DNA from: Vitellaria paradoxa
Taxonomy: Eukaryota > Streptophyta > Magnoliopsida > Ericales > Sapotaceae
Direction of reading: 5' to 3'
DNA length: 64,000 nt
Assembly: GCA_019916065.1 (NCBI GenBank)
Contig: CM034236.1
Coordinates: forward strand, 14,461,167 to 14,525,166
Shown: in pieces, positions 58,922 through 64,000 of the stretch
Layout: the number at the start of each line of letters is the position of its first letter
Position numbering within the stretch: the stretch's first letter is position 1
Notes under the pieces: generated by a model
The model's input: only the letters and a program-made list of their open reading frames with translations
Database searches by the model: none
Told to the model about the DNA's origin: nothing
Position numbers and translations under genes: made by a program

Positions 58922-60828
58922 CTGCCAAAAAGAAAGGGGAAAGAGTGAATTTGTTACTTGCAACCGCCAAAAACATACTAAAAACTGAAAAATAATAATT
59001 AAAGTCTAAGCACGGATATGGACATGCAACACAAGTATGATGCAATACGAATACGTCAACACATCAATTTTTAAAATAATAAAGACATAACACGACAGAG
59101 ACACTTTAATGAATAAATATATAATTTTATCTATGTATATGAAAAAAACTACTATTTATTCATTTTTGAAATATAAATGTATTATTTTTATTTATATCTA
59201 TCTTAAAAGATTGTATTTACAAACAAATCTAAAATTTTAGATCCAAAAATTCCTAAAATAAAATAATAATAATAAGAAATTAATAAATGTACTTCATATC
59301 ATTTTTATCTTATTATTTGATTACAAGTTTTCTATTTTAAAAATTACAATATGTTTTATATACATGTGAGTTATGAATATGTCTTTTTCTCAAGTGTGCG
59401 ATAAGAGTAGGTATCCGACAGGACACGATAACGGTACAATAATATAGATAATGCCAATTATTTTTAATTTTATTAAATTCATTAGTTATAATTTATCCTA
59501 TCATGTGATAAAATAAGAATAGTATTTGTTTTGATTTTTAATTCAAAAAAATCTTATTAGGATTTATCTAATTGATAGAATTTAATTAGTATTAAAATTA
59601 ATCAATGAATATTCTAGTTTGAATAAAATTGTGAATAAGTGGTAATTATGTACAATAATAATTTTTTTAGATTATATAATTATAAACTAAGATAATTATA
59701 ATTATAAATTGATGTTAATAAATTAAAATCTTTATTTAACAAGATAATTATTTTTTTACACTTTTTTGTTTAATAATAATATTTATTATTAAATATAATT
59801 ATTTTTTGCATTATTTTTTAATAATAATAATATTTTATCATGTTTTAAATAATAATTCATTAAAATATAGAAAAATAAAAAATAATTTAGAAGTGTCGGT
59901 AATTCTTAAATTGTTAGATTTTTTGACCCCATAAGGCATTTGCCAACTTGGGAGAGAATTAGAATTATTTACCACAATATGAGCAAAGTCGATGGTGTAA
60001 CTAACACCTTTAATAAACCAAAAGTGTTTACTGCCTTAACACCTTTAAGCCAGAATTTTAGCCGGAAGTGTTTGTTGTGTGAATGAATTCAGCTTAAATT
60101 GTTTCCTCCCTCAACAGCTTTAGGCTATTCATTAAAGACATTAATTACCTGCACACAGAGAAAGAGACAGCCTTCTCTTTTTAATTGGGTTACAAAAAAG
60201 ATAGGGAGAGTGAGGGTGAGCTTGGAACTCTTTAGCAGGTGTTTCTTATCAGGGCTTTGGTTTGATTGGTTTTCTTGTTCTTGGAAAACATCTCTCCTAC
60301 AATCGTTACAAGTGTCCCCAATTTTTCTAGGGATATAGGTTTTGGAGATTCCGGGGTTTGAGGCTTTGATTCACCTTCTCTGTGTTGGGTTTCTTCCAAT
60401 TTGATGCTAATGTTTGGAATTATAAAGGGAAAATCGTTTATTGCATAAATGACTTTGGATGAGATCTAAGCTTAAAGGTGTTAATGGAGTAAACATTTTT
60501 CACTATAAGCTGTTTACTCCATAAATGACTTCCATGTTCCCAAGGCTTAAAATTGTTTAACCAATAAACACTTCTGTTTTAATGAAATCATTTGTTCAAC
60601 AAATGATTATTGTTCTACTTTGAGAATTAAATTTGAAACCCTCCCAAGTCTATACACACTCTTGTAAAGATACCTAATTGTGTCAATGACTCATAATTAT
60701 TACTTGCATAATTTTAATGCCCACGTCTATCTATATTATGTGTATATGCATGAGCAGGCAAATCTACTGCAAATAGGGTTCATTAACATGGCAAAGTATT
60801 ATAGTCATATTCAAATATGGATTTGGGC
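58922..60828. other. AT-rich sequence upstream of the last recognised exon
   Basis: The missing first exon of the G3BP-like gene was sought here and not found. The segment 59,007-59,450 starts with CACGGATATGGACATG and ends with GGTATCCGACAGGACACG, which could be a decayed inverted-repeat element. 59,940-60,580 repeats AACACCTTTAA and AAGTGTTTA words. No coding sequence is supported. Confidence 0.4.
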
Positions 60829-61283
60829 TTTTTTTTTTTTTTTTTTTTTGACAAGTAAAAGAAGAATTACAAAAAAGGAGGTCTAACTACAAGAGTCCGA
60901 GAATACCCAAATATTCAATTAGTACAAGAAACTATATAATTGTTAATATCTACCCGAGGAAAATCAACTATACAAATGAGACCAAAAAAAAAACTTGACC
61001 GTACACAATGAATTCTCTGTATTTTGAAAATTTCTCTTATTTATCTGCCCTCACACCACCCAAGAAAGATAGGAGATGATTAATCTTCAAGTTTTTCCTC
61101 TCCTCTTACCTAGCTTAGCTTACCACCACATCCTAAAGGCAAGTCTCATATCCAAAGGGACTACCAACTACATCCCAAAATAACAGAGAATAAATTCTCA
61201 AAACTCCCTCATCCAAACGCAGTGAACAAACAAGTGATTGATAGTCTCTGCCTCAGTTTTGCACAAGCAGCAGCTGTTGATCA

Positions 61284-61746
61284 CATGGATCAAAGTCATG
61301 GTCGCCGTTGTTGTATCAACTTGAGAATTTTTGATGCGGCTGCGTTGTCGCGTTGCGATATCAGGTGATGTACAATATTTTAATTTTTAAGTTAAAAATA
61401 AAAAAAATATACAAAAAAATTCTAAATAATAAAATGGATATATTACATGACCAAAAATAAAGTAACTCTTATTAAACAGTGGATAATTACTTATAACGTG
61501 CGAATGAGCCAACTTTTTTTCCTCTTTCATACAAATCGCCGAGAAATCGTTTCTCTCGCTAATTTCTCACCGCAAAGTCGTCTCAATGTATCATTGAGAT
61601 ATGAGCTTATCTCGGTCGCGATAGAACAAGATGACTATTCTTAAAGCATTTCTTTAACGTAGGCTGAGATCTTGTCACGCCATCCATCTATTCTAATACG
61701 TCCCGGACAATATATCGGCGTCTCGAACAATACTTTGAACCATGAT
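61284..61746. mobile_element. hAT-type MITE inserted in the LINE
   Basis: Ends CATGGATCAAAGTC and (reverse complement) CATGGTTCAAAGTA match the 2.07-kb element at 53,148. TTGATCA flanks it (61,277-61,283 and 61,747-61,753). Removing it restores a continuous zinc-finger reading of the LINE across the site. Length is about 463 bp, non-coding. Its first ~200 bp also resemble the left part of the 53-kb element. Confidence 0.85.
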
Positions 61747-62964
61747 TGATCAGGGTCAAGCCTTTTTTAATGAGATTACCAGTAGTAAGGATAACCTCAT
61801 GAATCAAACATCAAACCAAAAAAGCCACTTTAAGGGGTGCTCCATTTCACCATATGTAGAGCCAAAAGAACTTTGTCTCTACATTACCCTGTAAGATTTT
61901 GTAAAAAGATTTCATCTGAACTTCTAGAAACCTGCCCATTTAACCTTATCATCACCTACCAAATTTTTGACCTCATAAAGATACGAGAATATTCTCAAAA
62001 GGCCTTCGATCTCCCAATGAAAGATATTCCTCCAAAGTTCGACATCCCAAACTACAACCCCATTCAATATATGGAAAAAGTCAACAACTACCCATTCAAG
62101 AAACGGAAAAACTTTTTCCATTCAAGATATGGAAAAACTCTTTCCATTTCAGCAACTACCCTATCAAGGTGCAAGTTTCTAAGACAGTTGTCCTCTATAC
62201 CAAAATTTAACTCTGTCCACCCTGCTAATTAAAAAAGAAGCATCACCTGAACTTGGGCCATATAATTTGGATGTTTTTCCACATGCTAGTCATGTGAAAA
62301 CCTTCATACTCTTTAGTGGCCCATCCCCTTCCAACCATGGCATACTTAGAAGCTACTAAAATTCACCATAAATGTTGCCTCTCGTTGGCAAATCTCTAAA
62401 GTCATTTCCCCAATAACACATCATTCATCAGAGTGAACTTCCAAATGCCCAGGCCTCCCATCTTAAGGGGCCTACGCATTGTCTCTCACTTCACTAGGTG
62501 ATATTTAAATTTATCATAAACATCCCCAAAGAAATTGCCTCTAGATTTTCTCCAGTCTTTTCACTACAGACATTGGAATCTTGAAGTTAATTTTCTCTAG
62601 AAGTTATCAATTTTCTCAGGAAGTTACCACCCAGATAATTTTCTCTGGAAGTTATCAATCTCATCCCATAACTGCCTTGAAAAATCAATGGACAAGGCTA
62701 AGATATGTAGATGGAAAACTATAAATTTTGCATCCTAGAACAGTCACAAAACCCCTGACAATACCTCTCCAATAGGAATCAACTATGACTTGCCTAAATG
62801 CACCTCAGGCCAAAAACTGCTTGAAAACACAATAAATTGCATCTTAAGTGACCTAATTGGGAGAAATCTATCCTGCAAAAAAGCAGTGTCATTAGCAAAT
62901 AAAAGGTTTGTAATTTCCGTTATTGAGCTACTGGCTCCACCTACCTTGCTCTCTTCCAGCTATT

Positions 62965-63145
62965 CATCCTCTAAATCCTTAGCACACTTCCTACTAAAAG
63001 CCTTCATAAAAATGAACAGGAGTGGCGAAACACCATTCTTGAACCCTTCTAGCCATCCATCCTCTAAATCCCTATTGCACATCCTACTAAAAGCCTCCAT
63101 AATTAAAAGGAACATAAGCAGGGAAAGGGAATTCCCCTCCCTATA
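62965..63145 (-). repeat. 93-bp in-frame duplication within the LINE RT
   Basis: CATCCTCTAAATCC occurs at 62,965 and 63,058, and both units read an AFSR...DLEDE/G segment on the minus strand. 31 codons are duplicated. The copies have diverged noticeably. Confidence 0.8.
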
Positions 63146-63530
63146 ATGCTCAAAAAAACCTTCAAAGGCTCCCTTTACAAGAATTTTGAGTCAATTAGTC
63201 ATCTCTTCATCCACTGTGAATGGACTGGGAAGTTGTGGAGCTCACTCCTATCCACCATTGCTCCCGAAACATATAAAATGCTTTTTTTGCTTGTGGAGGG
63301 CACTAAATTGAGGAAGAATCAAAGGACGGCATGGAAGATGGTCTTATTTTTTTTCTTAATCTGGATGGTGTGGAAGGAAAGAAATTGCAAGATATTTCAA
63401 GATAAGGAATTGTCAATTTACAGAACTAACAGTGCTCTTTTTACTCAATTGTATAGTTGGGTTCATGGGCGTATAGATCTAGACATAGAGTCTTTTGTTA
63501 GTTTTGTTAAGGGGGCCTTTTGTTATTGAC
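63146..63530 (+). pseudogene. LINE 3' end (zf-RVT domain) in inverted orientation
   Basis: The plus-strand frame ESISHLFIHCEWTGKLWSSL followed by WMVWKERNCKIFQDKE and LYSWVHGR is the C-terminal zinc-binding region of a plant LINE. The minus-strand LINE has its own copy of this domain, so this is a second fragment joined tail-inward, not a simple twin-priming inversion of the same element. No poly-A tail was found. Confidence 0.75.
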
Positions 63531-63769
63531 CTCCAATTCTTTGTAACTATACAGTTTTATAATGACAAATCCATACAAAATCTTAAATTAAATATGACAA
63601 GATTGGCATGTTTCTTAAATTGAAAAGAAGAAAAGATTTGAATGTTTACTAAGTTGAATGGAACTCAAGACTTTCCAAAAGAATGAAGATACACTTAGGA
63701 GAATAGTGTCTAAATCAACAAGAGATATTGAAGATATTGAAAATGAAAAAGAAGACTTAAAGTTGGAAA

Positions 63770-64000
63770 AAAAAAAAAACTAGGCAGTGCACCTCGTAGA
63801 CAGGGCATAGGGAAGGCGATCCTTCGATTTTGGCAGTATAACTCGCAGGCAGAACGCCAGAAAGCCGATGGTTCAAGCTATGTATTATTTAAAAGATTCT
63901 ATTTCCGTTTAGAAAATCAATTTTTCGAAAATCTGTTTATGTATTTAAGTCCTAGTTGGAATAGAACTTTGTAGGTCTATATATACACCCAAGCTTAATA
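63770..64000 (+). mobile_element. Possible LTR fragment running off the window
   Basis: GC-richer words (CTCGTAGACAGGGC, CTCGCAGGCAGAACGCC) are followed by AT-rich sequence and a TATA-like GTCTATATATACACCC near 63,972. This looks like LTR promoter sequence, but the element is cut by the window edge and nothing confirms it. Confidence 0.3.

Larger units (their letters stand above)
60829..63145 (-). mobile_element. 5'-truncated plant LINE (L1-type), pseudogenic
   Basis: Minus strand from 63,145: an RT block like the usual QGDPLSP (here REGNSLSL), MEAFSRM, the polymerase core LLFANDTAFL (rc near 62,910; usual FADD altered to FAND), a linker GKS.LIPIGEV, then RPLKMGGLGIWKF near 62,450. The C-terminal zinc-binding region follows (SCCLCKTEAETINHLFVHC, near 61,755 and 61,275-61,205, split by a MITE). 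The 3' UTR ends CTTTTACTTGTC plus poly-A (T21 at 60,829-60,849). The endonuclease and N-terminal part are absent. Stops and a 93-bp internal duplication disable it. Confidence 0.85.

Noticed and set aside
57010..59450. Paired elements built on GGACAC/GTCCATG words near 57.0-57.5 and 59.0-59.45 kb
   Set aside because: The words recur, but I could not define termini, target duplications or a convincing alignment, so no separate element is called.
61837..62232. 131-codon plus-strand frame
   Set aside because: It is antisense to the LINE reverse-transcriptase region, whose conserved motifs read on the minus strand.
63146..63530. Twin-priming inversion of the same LINE
   Set aside because: Twin priming inverts the 5' part, but this inverted piece carries the 3' zinc-binding domain that the main LINE already has.

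Overview
This is a nuclear window from a flowering plant, most likely a woody eudicot. The evidence is spliced plant genes with GT-AG introns, a CC-NB-LRR resistance gene, Ty1/copia elements primed by initiator tRNA-Met, a plant-type LINE, tRNA-derived SINEs, MITEs and a very AT-rich background. I cannot name the species. Only two host genes are supported, and most of the rest is transposable elements in various states of decay.

Left third (1-19,700): copia fragments lie at 0.1-2.6 kb and 5.1-6.2 kb, the second being a head-to-head mosaic. A partial duplicate of the 3' end of the right-hand gene is split into two halves, at 3.17-4.88 kb and 17.97-18.41 kb. Between them are a SINE with a 16-bp target duplication, a 230-bp tandem array, a 1.7-kb solo LTR carrying its own 179-bp tandem repeats, a 360/148-bp AT-rich tandem array, a probable CACTA terminus, a MITE, and the promoter plus first ~54 codons of a truncated resistance gene.

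Middle (19,700-37,400): a complete but dead copia element (19,704-26,508, minus strand, two LTRs, five coding breaks) is followed by an intact two-exon CC-NB-LRR gene (28,181-31,974, about 1,179 residues). That gene carries a very recent in-frame duplication in its LRR region and a long poly-C/poly-A tract just before the start codon. Downstream is AT-rich sequence with MITEs.

Right (37,400-64,000): a minus-strand gene for a G3BP-like RNA-binding protein (NTF2 domain, RRM, Gly/Arg-rich tail) has seven coding exons between 58,921 and 40,376; its first exon was not found. One intron has grown to 12 kb by nested insertions: a copia element (44,096-52,571) holding a young gag-only LTR element with an extra partial repeat unit (47,009-50,567), plus a 2.07-kb hAT-like element (53,148-55,213). 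Other introns hold SINEs. To the right is a 5'-truncated LINE with a hAT MITE inserted in its zinc-binding domain.

The two genes do not obviously work together: one is an intracellular immune receptor, the other a probable stress-granule-type RNA-binding protein. Their fragments have nonetheless been joined in the pseudogenic copy near 18.0 kb. The main interest is structural: precisely dated nesting, filled and empty sites, SINE-LINE tail sharing, and the split duplication.
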